From Gamsiella multidivaricata (taxonomy: Eukaryota; Mortierellomycota; Mortierellomycetes; Mortierellales; Mortierellaceae), in the NCBI RefSeq assembly GCF_025024155.1, contig NW_026251821.1, positions 1 through 64,000 on the forward strand: 64,000 nucleotides of DNA, in the 5' to 3' direction. A model generated the notes under the pieces. The model was not told where the DNA came from. It worked only from the letters and a program-made list of their open reading frames with translations, and did not search any database. A program made the position numbers and the translations under genes. Positions 45,744-57,012 of the stretch are shown here, one piece after another (the stretch's first letter is position 1; each line of letters begins with the position of its first letter).

Positions 45744-46239
45744 CTCTTCGGCATGCGCTCGCTCGGTAGTCAATATGAGTGATGCCGCTGAGGAGAGGAA
45801 CGAGTAGAAATACGGCTGAGACTAAGGAGTGAAGGATAGAGGGTGGGAATGGCAGAATGGAGGATGGTTGTGTTGCAACGGAATGATGGAGGTGGAGCTG
45901 GGTGCCGCCAGCCAGCCATTGCTACTCTCCCCTCGCAAAGGTGCTCGCTTACCTGCTTACCAGTAATTATAGGCCTAATCGCATGTCCTACACCGCACCA
46001 CATACCCAAGCTTTCATGGACCCGTCACAGCGCTCTGTCAAACAAAAAAATAAACGCGTTTGGATTGCTTTGCACACCTCTTTTCCTTTACTGAATCCAA
46101 TTCACTGTACACACGCGCTGTCATCCTCGGACCACCCACTCCTTGACCCCCATTAAACACTCTCTGCCGTGTGCTTTCTCTCTGTGAAAGAGATCCTGCC
46201 GATCAGTTACCAGTAGCACCAACCACAGGACGATCAGCC
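45744..46239. promoter_or_regulatory. Shared divergent region of SMP3 and the Nup160 gene
   Basis: 496 bp between two divergent start codons, so both promoters must lie here. Contains pyrimidine-rich sequence before the Nup160 ATG. No specific factor site claimed. Confidence 0.45.
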
Positions 46240-49200
46240 ATGGCACCCGTCGCGCCCATGTGGTGGTTCAAGGAGGTCCCTGTCCAGCTCGAGACTTTTG
46301 TAGACACCCAGCACTCTGTCACACACAACGTACCCCGCCCGAGAAACATCCCCACATACTCGCTTGAGGACCACGGTGGTCAGCGCTTTGAAAACCAGGG
46401 CGGTGTCTTTGCCTTCCCGAACCAGTATGCTAAATCCGTCGCCTGGAGGACCAGAGCCAACGCTTCGGTCCTGGAGCTGATCTCTCTTTCAGGGAAGGAG
46501 AACACGCCCACACGCCAGATCTCCTTTCAATTGCACGCGCCTATTCTCTCAGGGATCCATATCGCTCCTTTGACACAGCATGGAGGGATTGCCATCGCCT
46601 TGCTGACGGCGGACAGCGTTCTCTATCGACTACATATCTCGGCTCTCAGCCGCTTCTCGACCAGGGACATGCCCGAGGATTACTCATCAGCAGTGCAGAT
46701 CAAGTGGCCGAATAACAGCCTGCCTTTGTCCTTCCGTTATTTGGGGGACAGACAAGCTGCCGTGACTGCAACCAACGGAGCCCTTTTTCTCATCAAATCT
46801 GCATTACTCGCAGAAGACACCAATCGACATGGTAAGCGGGAAGTGTTCTGCTCTGTTGTAAACAAGTCAAGGTGTGTCTTCTACTGCAAATGCTAACAAA
46901 ATGCGATTATCATTAATGCGATATAGAACATGCAGAAGTCAAGGTGTATGATCTTCACGACGACTCGCATCTTACCAACAGGATCCAGCATGTGTCCACC
47001 ATCCAAAAGATCTGCTCTAAATTCCAATCAGTATTTGATCACAACCTATCAGTCCCAGCTGGGTTCCCAGAGGCAAAGGCATATCTAGATATCATGGCTA
47101 TGGAAACGTACACGACACACGACGACACGCTCTTGTTCACGCTCTATCAGGACAGGACGATCCGCGTATGGTCGACAGGTCGCCGTCAGTGCATGCAGGT
47201 CATGAGAAGCACACCTTCCCCCAACGAAGCTGGATATATGCAGGAGACTGTCGAAGGCGCTTCGCGAGCTCATCTAGGAATCTTATTCAACCCGCTGATG
47301 CCATGGCTTCTCCGACTCTTGGTTTACATCCCGACGGAGAATGATGCACAACTGTCCATCTTCACTGCTCTCCTTGATACGACAGAGGATGTGGAGTTCG
47401 TTCCAGGATCAGTCAGTACCATTCGCAGGCAATCAGCAGTAGGCCCTGGAAGCAGCCCAGTAAATCTCGTTAGCATGGACATTAGTCTGAATGAGAGCCA
47501 GACAGGATATATGGTTTGGGGATTATGGGAGAGTGACATGAGGATATCAGTCAAATACATCCATATCGACGACCACGCCCTGGACCGGGAACATTTTCAT
47601 CAGCTTACCAAGCGAGACCTTCTGAACGGCCGTTGGTGGGCGGTAGCAATGCATACTCCGCCTAGTGGGTTCCTTAAGTCCATGAGCGTCGTAGATGACG
47701 CCGTTGAGGATGTGTCAAAGTACTATGCAGAATACGTCTTTACGGCGGGTCGTTTCTCGGACAGGACTATCATGCTTGCGCTGAGCTCGCTTTTCAAGGA
47801 TCAGACTTTTACATTCGATTCGGAACTTCAGATGCATGTGATGGAAGCCATCTCGGGAGCAGTGGCACTGGCGTACGGAACTTCAGCGGCAGACACGAAG
47901 CGATGCAGGCAGGATGAAATCATGGCATGGACGCGCTTCATCTCCAGCTGTGCCAAACTGGATTATGAGGCCTCTTTACCCCTCAGTCTCTCGGTTGCAA
48001 CGGACACAGGATACGCGATCATTATCAAACAGGACTCCCTAAGCTTTCTCACCGCGTGCGATGAGTCCGAGATTCTCTACCATACCTTGCAGGATGAGCA
48101 GTTCGAGGTCGCTCATTTCATCGCTACGCCTCCATCGCAGCTTCGGAGTACATACCCAAAATTCCAGGACGCCACTTTGCGCCAGGACATTTCCAAACTC
48201 TTCAACGCCATGAGTTACTTGACTCGTGCGATCACTACAGAAACAGCCAAGAATTTGGAGACCACCATCTCCTCACTCTCTGCTGCAAACGGGCCCAGGA
48301 ATTTTATCGACATCTTTTCTCAGGCACATCTCCCTCAATACATCGCCAAGACGGACATGAACAGAGCCAGGAACCTCCTTTCTTCATGCAAAGCGCCGAC
48401 AGATGCCATTAAATCGGTCCTCTTGCAACTTCTTTATAATGCGGACAGCAGCTCATCAGGACTGGCCTCAAAACGCTGCATTCTTCCATACGAATCCCTT
48501 GTAGCTGCCAGTATCCAGCAAGTTGCAACCCACCGATACACAATTGCCCAGAATCTCCTGATCCTTGTCACGGTGATCTTCAGTAAAGCAGCATCGTCCA
48601 GGCCATGGATTCAGGAAGAGACTCAGCTCATTTCCGACGCAATACGTATTACCCAGTCGCTGCTGGTACTAAAGTGGATCTCCAACCAGGCAATTTCGTC
48701 AACAAAATCTGCGACTACAGGATTAGAGCAGCAACTTTCGCAGATGCAAGTCCAGGATGCTAGCCTCATCAGCACACAGCTCTCTCATCGGCAAACCCTG
48801 ACAGGCTCGCTCTTAAAGACAATGGCTTCTGAGGCTGGCAAGTATGGCGCTGTCGAATTCCCGATATATCTTGCCATTCCGCGCGCTGTTTCAAAGTTCT
48901 TGTACCAGATCGGCATTCTTAATCAAGGGCAAGAGGACGGATCTAGGTACCACGCTGGACTGGCGCAGCGACTTTCGAGCATAGGCGAGATGACGCTGCT
49001 GTCGCAGTTCTTGGATATTGTGCCAACTACGTCGTCGCTATCGTACTACCGAGGAAAAGTGTTACTAAGCCAGGGTCAACCAGCAAAGGCACTTGATCAA
49101 TTCATGGTTGTCACAGCAAGTTTTGGTAGGCCATTCAAGCTATGCCATGGATGCGAGGCATATTGTGGAGAGGCATCGATTTTGCTAATATATTGTTTGG

Positions 49201-51643
49201 ACCGCTAGGCAATGATGTCAAGAGTGTGGATATTGAGCTGGACATCATGCAATTGGACTATCCAACTCGAACGAGTCGAGGACACGCTAGGCTCGAGGAC
49301 TATTACAACCATGTGATTAACCTGTTTGCAGAGAAAGAGGCCCACGAACAAGTTATTGTCGTTGCCAGATTGGCGTTGATTGACCTGTTGAATGTATGTC
49401 TTCAAAGTGTTTTACAGACTGATATAAGCAAGCGAATTTTACGACGGTATCAGTTCTGACCTCACAATTGTCTTATACTTTTTCGTACATAGAATGAGAA
49501 GACCCAAGTCATGGAAACTCAAGTCCGAATGCTGTTGGCATACATCTTTTCGTCTGCAATGTCCGTTGGCCTCTACGAGCACGCGTTCAACGCCATGATG
49601 CAGATGTCCAACGAAGCTGCGTACGTCGACTTTTAGGGGAATGCACTTTAATACCCATTGTGACTCACAATCGTTGTGAACTGACATTATTTGCATCTAC
49701 CTTCTGCCATTTGCTCATAGACGCAGGCAATGGCTACGAACTTTTGTGTCCAATGTTTGCGAGAACGGCGATGGTGCGAAGCTGGCATTATTCCCCTTCA
49801 ATGGGCTTCAGGACGAAGTTGAACGAATGCTTCAGCTGAGAGCTGAACAAGGGGCGATTCTCTCCAGACCAGACAACTACAACATTCTGTATGCGTATTA
49901 TGTATACAGAGGGGACCACAGAAATGGTATGAAGAAACGTAGAGTGCTGACCGTCACGATGCTGCTGGTAAGGATGGAGATGCGATGTGCGAAAAAAAAT
50001 CTGACGCTATCGACCTGTCTCTATCACTGTCTAGCCGCGACCATCATGTGTCAGTATGCTCGGAGACTTTGCGATACCTCGAATCAGACAGAATCTGTCC
50101 TTGCGCTGTTGTCTGCAGCAAGCTGTGCGTACCTGGCCGCGATTAATACACTCTATCTTGCTGGACCTCAATACACTTGGGTTGCCATCTCAAACAAAGA
50201 CTCAGAATCAGAGGTAAGTTTGACAATATATCTCCTGGTTGATATCAAAAAAGAAATATGACGATAGCAGGATTGAACTGCTTATGTTGGCTGGTTAAGA
50301 ACGCTTACTAACCCCAACATTTTAATGGGGTGCTTAGCGTACAAAGAGACGGAAATTGAGCTCTTCAGTCAATGGCCATTCGTCGCCAAGCAGTAAGCAG
50401 CGTACAAGTGTACCAAGCAAACTTGAGGTCGTTCAGCTGTCGGACATCAAGAAGGAATATGCCTTAACTGAAGCGAAGCTGAAGCTCGTCAAAGAGATCC
50501 CAAGCGACGTGGTAACAGGTATAGCATTACTTCATTGGAATGTCTACGCCATATCTCTAATACTAGTACCATCCGTTTAGCATTCTGATATTGAAATATG
50601 ACCTTGCTTATCTGCTTTCATCTCTTTAGCTGCCTTGACCATGTCCGCACGGGAAGCGCAAATCATGCTTGCTCGTTTGGGATATTATGACGATGCTGCG
50701 GCGTTGGGGCTACTTCACAATCTGGATTTGGACGTCGTATTTAATGTCCTTGTGGATAGATATTTAGCCGCCTTGGGACTTGAACAAGAGTACGTGAAAG
50801 TTTGGCCCGCATACTTTCCTCTTCTCTTTTAACCATATTCAGTTTGACTAACCCATCATATTCTTCATCTTGACGTATAGCGAACTTCTCGGAAAGGGCG
50901 GGTTACAGGTGGCGAACAGCGCCCACGTGGACAGGACGCGTTCTGCTGCTGCACTTCAGACCTTGCAATCGTACCTGGAGCGCCATGATGATGCTGCCTC
51001 GAACTACAAGTACAGGTTAGGCGTGGTGGAGAGAATTCTCACTCGGAACCCAGATTTCGACTTGCCACCCTGGCTGACGCTGCATTATCGGGTATGGGAG
51101 CTATTTCCATGCTTTCCGTTTGAGCCGTTGTATGAATCGGGATAAGATTTGACTTAATAATTTATTGTCTCTTCAACTTAATACAACTCCTAGGCCCATA
51201 ACCCTGAGGACTTGATTCGCCTCTATTTAAGATTCGGTGCACTGGAGGCTGCAGCAAAGTTTGCATCAGTCGCTATTGATGCTGTAGGGACCCCTTTTTT
51301 TTATGAAGCTAACCGGATTCTGAAAATGATAATGCATGACATACTTTATTGACCGTCTTCGTGCTTTCTTTCTTTATGGATCAATTTATAGGCGATGAAA
51401 AAGGACGAGCTGGTTCCAAGGCACTCAAATGCACGTTGGTTGCCATACTCATTGCTGGATGGGATCTTTGAGAGTTTGAAGGAGCAGATCAATGAAACGC
51501 AGGAGCGAGTCGCGAAGAAATCTAGCCCGACACAGGATGCCAAATTGAAGAGGCGACTAATGGATTTGAAGGACATCAAGTCGAAATTAGATGAGGATGT
51601 GCGGCAATATTTGGAGAATGTGGAGCGTGAATCGATCTTTTGA
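46240..51643 (+). CDS. Nucleoporin Nup160/Nup120, Y-complex subunit
   Basis: Eleven exons: 46240-46831, 46927-49125, 49209-49393, 49493-49620, 49721-49926, 50035-50213, 50338-50518, 50630-50789, 50881-51091, 51194-51283, 51392-51643; 1460 residues, near the size of animal Nup160. It is a scaffold subunit of the nuclear pore Y complex. N-terminal beta-propeller (to about residue 500) contains the family-typical TLLFTLYQDRTIRVWSTGR and LMPWLLRLLVYIPT; the rest is an alpha-helical solenoid (QVIVVARLALIDLLN, YYNHVINLFAEKEAHEQVI, AREAQIMLARLGYYDDAAAL, LVPRHSNARWLPYSLLDGI). Start chosen at the ATG in good context (GCCATGG); upstream frame has no ATG. All junctions are GT-AG and in frame. It is convergent with an F-box gene. 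Confidence 0.92.
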
Positions 51644-51879
51644 GGGATCTCTGATGTCTAGCCATGAAATTAGCGGGATGTATGTCGGTAGAATTGTGGC
51701 AGCAGTAAAGAGACTCCTGACTGTTCACTCTGTTCATTCGTAAATGCTTTTTGAGCAATTCTTTGCTGCGATGTGCTGAAAGGTGATTAATGAGAAGGAG
51801 AAACTGTCGGGCGTAACTTCTCTGTACTTTTCTCCTGGTCTTGTATCCAAACCAGAGCTCTTAGAATTCCTTCGATCTT

Positions 51880-52105
51880 CAGCAAATATCGTGCTATGCT
51901 TGCCTCGGTGGACTATTCGACTAAAAAAATGTTCTGGTCAAGGTCTGCAGTATTTATCGCTTGCAAAGTTGATGGTATGCCATATCAAATATGTAGAGTC
52001 GACTACCCAGAGCTTGCACATTCAAAAGCATGCCACTGTATTCCTGTCTGTGCAACCACTACACTTAATCTGTCATCAGGAAGGCATAGATGAAAGGCTT
52101 AACCA
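51880..52105 (-). pseudogene. Short relic of an F-box gene 5' part
   Basis: On the plus strand, TGCAAAGTTGATGGTATGCC followed by CATATCAAATATGTAGAGTC parallels the same antisense stretch in the F-box copies at 53.3 kb and 55.7 kb (cf. AAGTCGATAGTGTGCCATAT and AAAGTCAATGGTATCCCATA). On the minus strand it reads CMLLNVQALGSRLYIFDMAY in place of the intact VQVRKDWIEDFAYPIW. Heavily diverged, no start, directly downstream of the intact copy. Confidence 0.4.
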
Positions 52106-52115
52106 AACTCAATTG

Positions 52116-53468
52116 CTACTCCACGCTCATGACCTTGCGCCCGAGCCAGACCTGTCGCAGCTTTTTGAACTTCAACAAATGCCGTGCTACTCTCTCAGCA
52201 ATCGATTGGTCGTTTTCCAAACCCGTGCTATTGTGTCCTGAAGACTCTTCGCTCTGTGTTCTTCCATCTACCCAAAGCTGGATCGCCCGATCAATCGTTT
52301 CTTTCGTATTAAGCCCACGAATCCTGATACACAGTACCACTAGGTCCATGCAGCCCCAGTTCGCATTTTCAACCTCGCCGATATCCATCTCATGCTCCGG
52401 AAAGGTGAATGTATCCAACTGAGTGCAGAATCGCGGTAGCATTTGAAAGACCCAGCTGGGACCCTGGAACTGAGCCTTCAGTTGTGGAACTTCGTCGGAG
52501 CTGTAAAAAGTGTTGCTGGGAGCATAAGCTCTAAGCTCTTTCAGGGAGCTTTGGTGGGAGAGAATCGCCATGATCACCTCCATGGAGAGTGTGCTGTACA
52601 AGAAGCAGACACTCGTTAGTGCAGTGAAGGCTTGACTTAACAGATCCCTTGTAGTGTTGCTCGGGGTCTCGATATACAGAGTTTTCAGTAGAGGACAGTA
52701 CTGGTTAACTCCGTTCTTGATGGCCTCCATGGAAACGGCGGCTGGTGGTGCTGTGTCCCGTATTTTCCACGAAGTGAGTTTCGGGAAGTGGATAAGGAGA
52801 GGTGCTGCGTCATGAGAGTTGGAGCACATATTGAAAACTTGTGTGATCGAGGCAGTAAGGATAGATAAGCTTGGATGTTGGAAAGTTTCGTAAGTGTGGC
52901 GACTATGAGTGACCAACTGACGAATATCCAGCAGGTCGAGGGCGGGGCATTGTTGCAGTAGCCTGGAAAATGCATTTCGCGTCATATATAGTCCCCAGAG
53001 CTTGAGAATGGACAATCTCGATGTCGCCTTGGTCGCAGGATATGGAGATAGCGCGTTAATCTGCATCAACAGCTTTGGGGTCACTGAAGACAAGATATCC
53101 AGGTGTTCGAGTGAAGCGATGTTTCGCTGTATGATTTCGTAGCAGTACGCCTGGAATTCCACCATGTTATGCATGGCGGTAGCGAGGTGCCTCAACTTTG
53201 ATGCCTGGGACCAGAGAATGACATCCAAATGCCACTGCTCATTCAGGTTCTCGACGACGCGGATATGGTGTCCATACTTTGCAAAAACATCCTGATCAAG
53301 GTACTGCAGCTTTATATCGCAGCTGAAGTCGATAGTGTGCCATATGGGGTACGCAAAGTCCTCTATCCAGTCCTTGCGCACTTGCACGCAGGTGATGGCA
53401 TCCTTGACGGTGACATATCTTGCGATCTGAGCCCGTAGTTCTGGAATATGAAGCGGCGTTTTCGACAT
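52116..53468 (-). CDS. F-box protein, intact member of the local family
   Basis: Single exon, 450 residues, ATG at 53466-53468. The F-box is at residues about 5-45 (LHIPELRAQIARYVTVKDAI, VRKDWIEDFAYPIWHTIDF). The rest is Leu-rich with LRR-like spacing (ALDLLDIRQLVTHSR, FPKLTSWKIRDTAPPA, LLKTLYIETPSN) and ends in a basic helix (ERVARHLLKFKKLRQVWLGR). It probably is an SCF substrate adaptor. It is the one complete copy in a cluster of relics and shares motifs with those at 25 kb, 51.9 kb and 55.5-56.5 kb. A stem-forming inverted repeat sits about 150 bp upstream of its start. Confidence 0.85.
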   Translation of the reverse strand: MSKTPLHIPELRAQIARYVTVKDAITCVQVRKDWIEDFAYPIWHTIDFSCDIKLQYLDQDVFAKYGHHIRVVENLNEQWHLDVILWSQASKLRHLATAMHNMVEFQAYCYEIIQRNIASLEHLDILSSVTPKLLMQINALSPYPATKATSRLSILKLWGLYMTRNAFSRLLQQCPALDLLDIRQLVTHSRHTYETFQHPSLSILTASITQVFNMCSNSHDAAPLLIHFPKLTSWKIRDTAPPAAVSMEAIKNGVNQYCPLLKTLYIETPSNTTRDLLSQAFTALTSVCFLYSTLSMEVIMAILSHQSSLKELRAYAPSNTFYSSDEVPQLKAQFQGPSWVFQMLPRFCTQLDTFTFPEHEMDIGEVENANWGCMDLVVLCIRIRGLNTKETIDRAIQLWVDGRTQSEESSGHNSTGLENDQSIAERVARHLLKFKKLRQVWLGRKVMSVE

Positions 53469-53621
53469 AGCGAGGGGTGGATAGGTGGAGGTATGGACAG
53501 GCAAGAAAATGAGAAAGTAGATAGGTGGGTAGTTGGAACGGAAAGGGGATGGAGCAAAGAGAAGGTGGATTGGGACTATTTGCCACTCGACTCGCTCAAC
53601 GAGCGATTGCGTGAGAATCAA

Positions 53622-53734
53622 CCAGAGATATCAGCGGTTTTGGTAAGACGCTGTCAATTATGACTATTTTGTTAAGCAAAACTCCTGTAGTTGACAGCGT
53701 CTCACCAAAAAAAACAATCCGCTGATATCTCTGG
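53622..53734. repeat. Imperfect inverted repeat, arms about 36-44 bp
   Basis: Left arm 53622-53657 (CCAGAGATATCAGCGG ... GACGCTGTCAA) pairs with right arm 53691-53734 (TTGACAGCGTCTCACC ... CCGCTGATATCTCTGG) around a loop of about 33 bp. The right arm carries an extra A-rich insertion of about 8 bases. It could be a tiny foldback/MITE-like element or an RNA hairpin. Upstream of the intact F-box gene. Confidence 0.85.
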
Positions 53735-53831
53735 AATCAACTATACAAAAAATTGCTTTCAGTGCTATGGTTCTCGGTAGGTTATAGGCTATCTTCTGAC
53801 TTCATGTTATTATGTTATTTGACAGATGTAC

Positions 53832-53863
<32 letters not shown>

Positions 53864-54023
53864 ACTGAAGCGGAATTCAGTAACTTCTTGCCATTGAATT
53901 AAGGGGATGGTGTTATGGCGTCTTATTGGTCGGATCTCACCACTTCTTCTCTAACACTTCAACTGCACAAGGCAACTGCACACTTCAATCTTACATACTT
54001 ATTTAGCAAAGGTTACTACTCGT

Positions 54024-54605
54024 CTATTCATCCTGACCGGCCACAGATGGTGGTTGGCGCTGACTCTTCGGTGCCGGTCCGCGCCCCTTCCCGCACCCAC
54101 TGGCCTTTGATGGCTGCGACTGGCTTCTGGCGACTCTTCTCAATTTTTTGTTTCCCTCACAGTTTCCATAGTCGGTACCTGATTGCGTATCCTCACCCTC
54201 CGTCCCCTCCTGCGATAGCTCTCCTTCAGCTGCGTTCATAATACCAATATACGGCGGATCCCGAGGATGGTCTGCATCGGCGCACAGATCTTCATTATTT
54301 TTTCTTTCTCCAGCTCTGCCATTTTCAATAAATAAGGATCCAGCTCGGGCGTCACTTCAACGTCGGCATTATTTCTGCTGCTGCTTTTGAGTCTGTGGCT
54401 GTGGTGACTGATCATGTCTTTACTGCTGCTGCTGTTGTTGACAATGTCTCTGTTAACATTGTAATTGTTGTTTAGCCGTTGCTGTTGTTGTAGTTGTTGT
54501 TGTAGCTAGCGCTTCTGTTGTTGGTGTTTTCCTATCTCTATTGATTTCATTCTCCCATGCATCAAGTCCGAGTTTGTCCACAACAATGCAGTACTTCAAA
54601 GACAT
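54024..54605 (-). pseudogene. Unidentified gene with two apparent frameshifts
   Basis: Three protein-like stretches follow one another on the minus strand in three frames. The first starts at ATG 54603-54605 (MSLKYCIVVDKLGLDAWENE), the second has poly-Gln/Asn then VTPELDPYLLKMAELEKEK and IMKICAPMQTILG, the third has DPPYIGIMNAAEGELSQEG and a Ser/Gly/Arg tail ending VAGQDE before TAG at 54024. No GT donor is available between the first two, and the second-to-third change occurs within a few codons, so splicing does not explain it well. The frame change in the CAA-type repeat suggests slippage. Family unknown. Confidence 0.4.
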
Positions 54606-54735
54606 CGAACTGCTTGTACAATACAATCAATTTTCAGTGTTACTAACTTGGCGTCATACATGCTCCTAATGCTGTTGTTCAGGCTTGTAGAGGGGCTCGC
54701 ATTTGGGATCATGGCAGGAGTGGGTATCGACTATT

Positions 54736-54773
<38 letters not shown>

Positions 54774-55505
54774 CGTATATGTTCAGTCAGATTATCATCC
54801 AAATGAAAGAATCAGACAAGGCCTAATGTGATAAAACGAATGACAAGAACGAAAGGACCAAAGAAAAGCGTCAAGAAAAGCAAGAATACGAGAGAAAAGT
54901 AATGCAAACATAAATATGAAGATGAAGACAAGGGAATGTTTAAAGGAAGGTAAAAGAGAGGGACGCGCCACCCAAAAAAAACATTATACACAAACATGCA
55001 GAGCAAAATGCACTGACCACACAAGAGAAAAAGACAATTTTGGCAGACTGAAAGAGGCGGTTGAGATTGATGAAGGTAAACAAGCGATCAGAAAAAGAAG
55101 AATGGTACAAGAAAGAGGTAATGAGCGGAGGAGGGTGAAGACAACGGAAAAAGAGGGCAATGAATGAATGAATAAGAGTAAAAAAATATGTGTATGTGTC
55201 GAGAAATGAAAGATATGATGTTAATACACAGAATGAGGATGCAATTACAGTGCAGAGTGGAGTATTTGGGAGACTGTTGAGGCAGTTAGGCAACAACCTT
55301 TTTTTTTTTTGACGAGCACAACCTGAATAAAAAAACGTTCTTCCCTCCCGTCATTTTTCTTCCCACTTATTTTTGAATCTGCACCTGAAATTTAACAAAA
55401 CTACGGCACAGACTATGAGTATATGATTTACTTTAATCTACTGCAACACCATTAGAGGTCAGTGAGTAGGCCGAGAAAAACATTGATGGACTCGATGTAC
55501 AGGAA
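54606..55505. other. Intergenic low-complexity stretch
   Basis: Begins with a T run joined to a 30-nt A run (54743-54772), then purine-rich sequence on the plus strand to about 55200. No gene supported. Confidence 0.55.
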
Positions 55506-55892
55506 ATGGTTATGGTTAGGAGGTCAAAATCTGGCGATTTGGTAGATAATGTCGTAGAGATATGCTTGAAAGCTTGGTATGCCTTGCATGATCGTAGCAA
55601 GCTGCTTCAATTTAGAAGCCTTGGACCTGAGGATGGTATTCAGATGCGGTTGTTCCTTCAGATTCTTGACAATACGGATATGATGTCCATACTTCTCAGG
55701 AACATCCTGACCAAAATCCTGCAGCTTTGTATCGGTTGCAAAGTCAATGGTATCCCATATTGGATAGGTGAAGTCGACCATCCAGTCCTTGTAGACCTAT
55801 GCGCATGCGATCGCATTCTTGACTGTAACGAATCGTGCGATCTATGTACGGAGCTCTGGTATTTGAAATGGGTTTCGGAGTGTGTTAGTCAT
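55506..55892 (-). pseudogene. F-box gene, 5' part only, with two in-frame TAG codons
   Basis: From ATG at 55890-55892 one frame reads TNTLRNPFQIPELRT, TAG (55842-55844), IARFVTVKNAIACA, TAG (55797-55799), then VYKDWMVDFTYPIWDTIDF, EKYGHHIRIVKNLKEQ and on to about 55524. It aligns with residues 1-115 of the intact copy at 52.1-53.5 kb. Both TAG codons fall where the intact copy has glutamine (RAQIARYV and CVQVRKDW), as expected from C-to-T changes in CAG. The 3' two thirds of the gene are missing. Confidence 0.7.
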
Positions 55893-56135
55893 AGAGGAGG
55901 GTATAAAAAATGGAGTGACGAAATTGCCAATTTGCGAGAACCGGGAGGGTTTATGTAGTATATCGCAAGCATATCCAAAAGCCGTTGGTACCATGCTCCA
56001 AATGAGACAAGGACAAAGAATGTCTGCAGATGTCCACAAGGGTATCGATCCAGGCTTGTGTGGTTGATGAGCGTCCTTTTTCCCCGTCATTGTTGCTACC
56101 ACTGTTGCCTTGTATTCAAGGCGTATATACCACAT

Positions 56136-56546
56136 TCAGTTGTCGTCCCTTTTCCGAAAGTATAACAAGCATAAGTAATTTTTATTGAATACTACAACCA
56201 AAAACCTGAGAAAAGATATGTCGGCGCCACTACTCTGCAATGTCCGGACCCTGTAACCAAGCCAGACTCTGTGCAGCTTTTTGTATCTCAGCAGATATTG
56301 CGCCACTTGCGCCTCGATCGAATTATCGTGTTGGAAAGCCGTGTCAATGTGCCCTGGCGATCTATTAGACTTGAGCGCTCTATCCTTCCACAGCTGAATC
56401 GTACGGTCGATCTTCTCTTCGGTATCAAGACTATGAATCCTGATGTGAAGTGTTTCCAAATCTGCACATGCCCACTTTTCTCCGATATCCATCTTAGGAA
56501 ACGAAGACACGAGTGTCCTCAATCGACTGGTGAGGCCTTGAAATAA
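56136..56546 (-). pseudogene. F-box gene, 3' part only
   Basis: Reads SFPKMDIGEKWACADLETLH, IRIHSLDTEEKIDRTIQLW and SIEAQVAQYLLRYKKLHRVW, matching the last 95 residues of the intact copy (MDIGEVENANWGCMDL, TKETIDRAIQLWVDGR, VARHLLKFKKLRQVWLG). It lies upstream, in transcription order, of the 5' fragment at 55.5-55.9 kb, so the two are not one gene in normal order. They look like the ends of two former tandem copies with the parts between lost. Confidence 0.65.
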
Positions 56547-57012
56547 AAGTAGAGGCCCTTGGACTGATTATAAGGCTATCTGCTGCCATTGTCAGCTGTG
56601 CAGTCCCTATATTAATAATGGAGACGCGACGAGCTGTTTGCAGCCACTATTGTTGCTGCTTTTGGGTCTAGCTTTGAGATCTTGCGCACGAACCAAGTGT
56701 CCTTCAAAATATTTGTGTATGTAGACTAATTCTCAATGACATCCTATGGTTCGTGCTCAATATTCAATCGAAATCCTCGATGGTCGAACCAGACAGTTGT
56801 TGGACTCATGAGTCGCACACTTCATGATAGATCACGAAGGAGGGCTTGGAATTTTAGGGCAGCAAACACAATCATTCACCCACAACTCACTAACCGCAAG
56901 TTCACTCCCTTTGCCACCATTTTTGCCCTATCTATCATCCCTCTCATCAACCTTCTCTCGCATCACTCTCCTTTCGCGTACCCTCTTCCTCATACAATCT
57001 GCTCCCTTTGCC
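56547..57012. other. Upstream region of the Crinkler-type gene
   Basis: No supported gene. CT-rich sequence at 56900-57010 directly before the ATG looks like a fungal leader. Confidence 0.45.
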
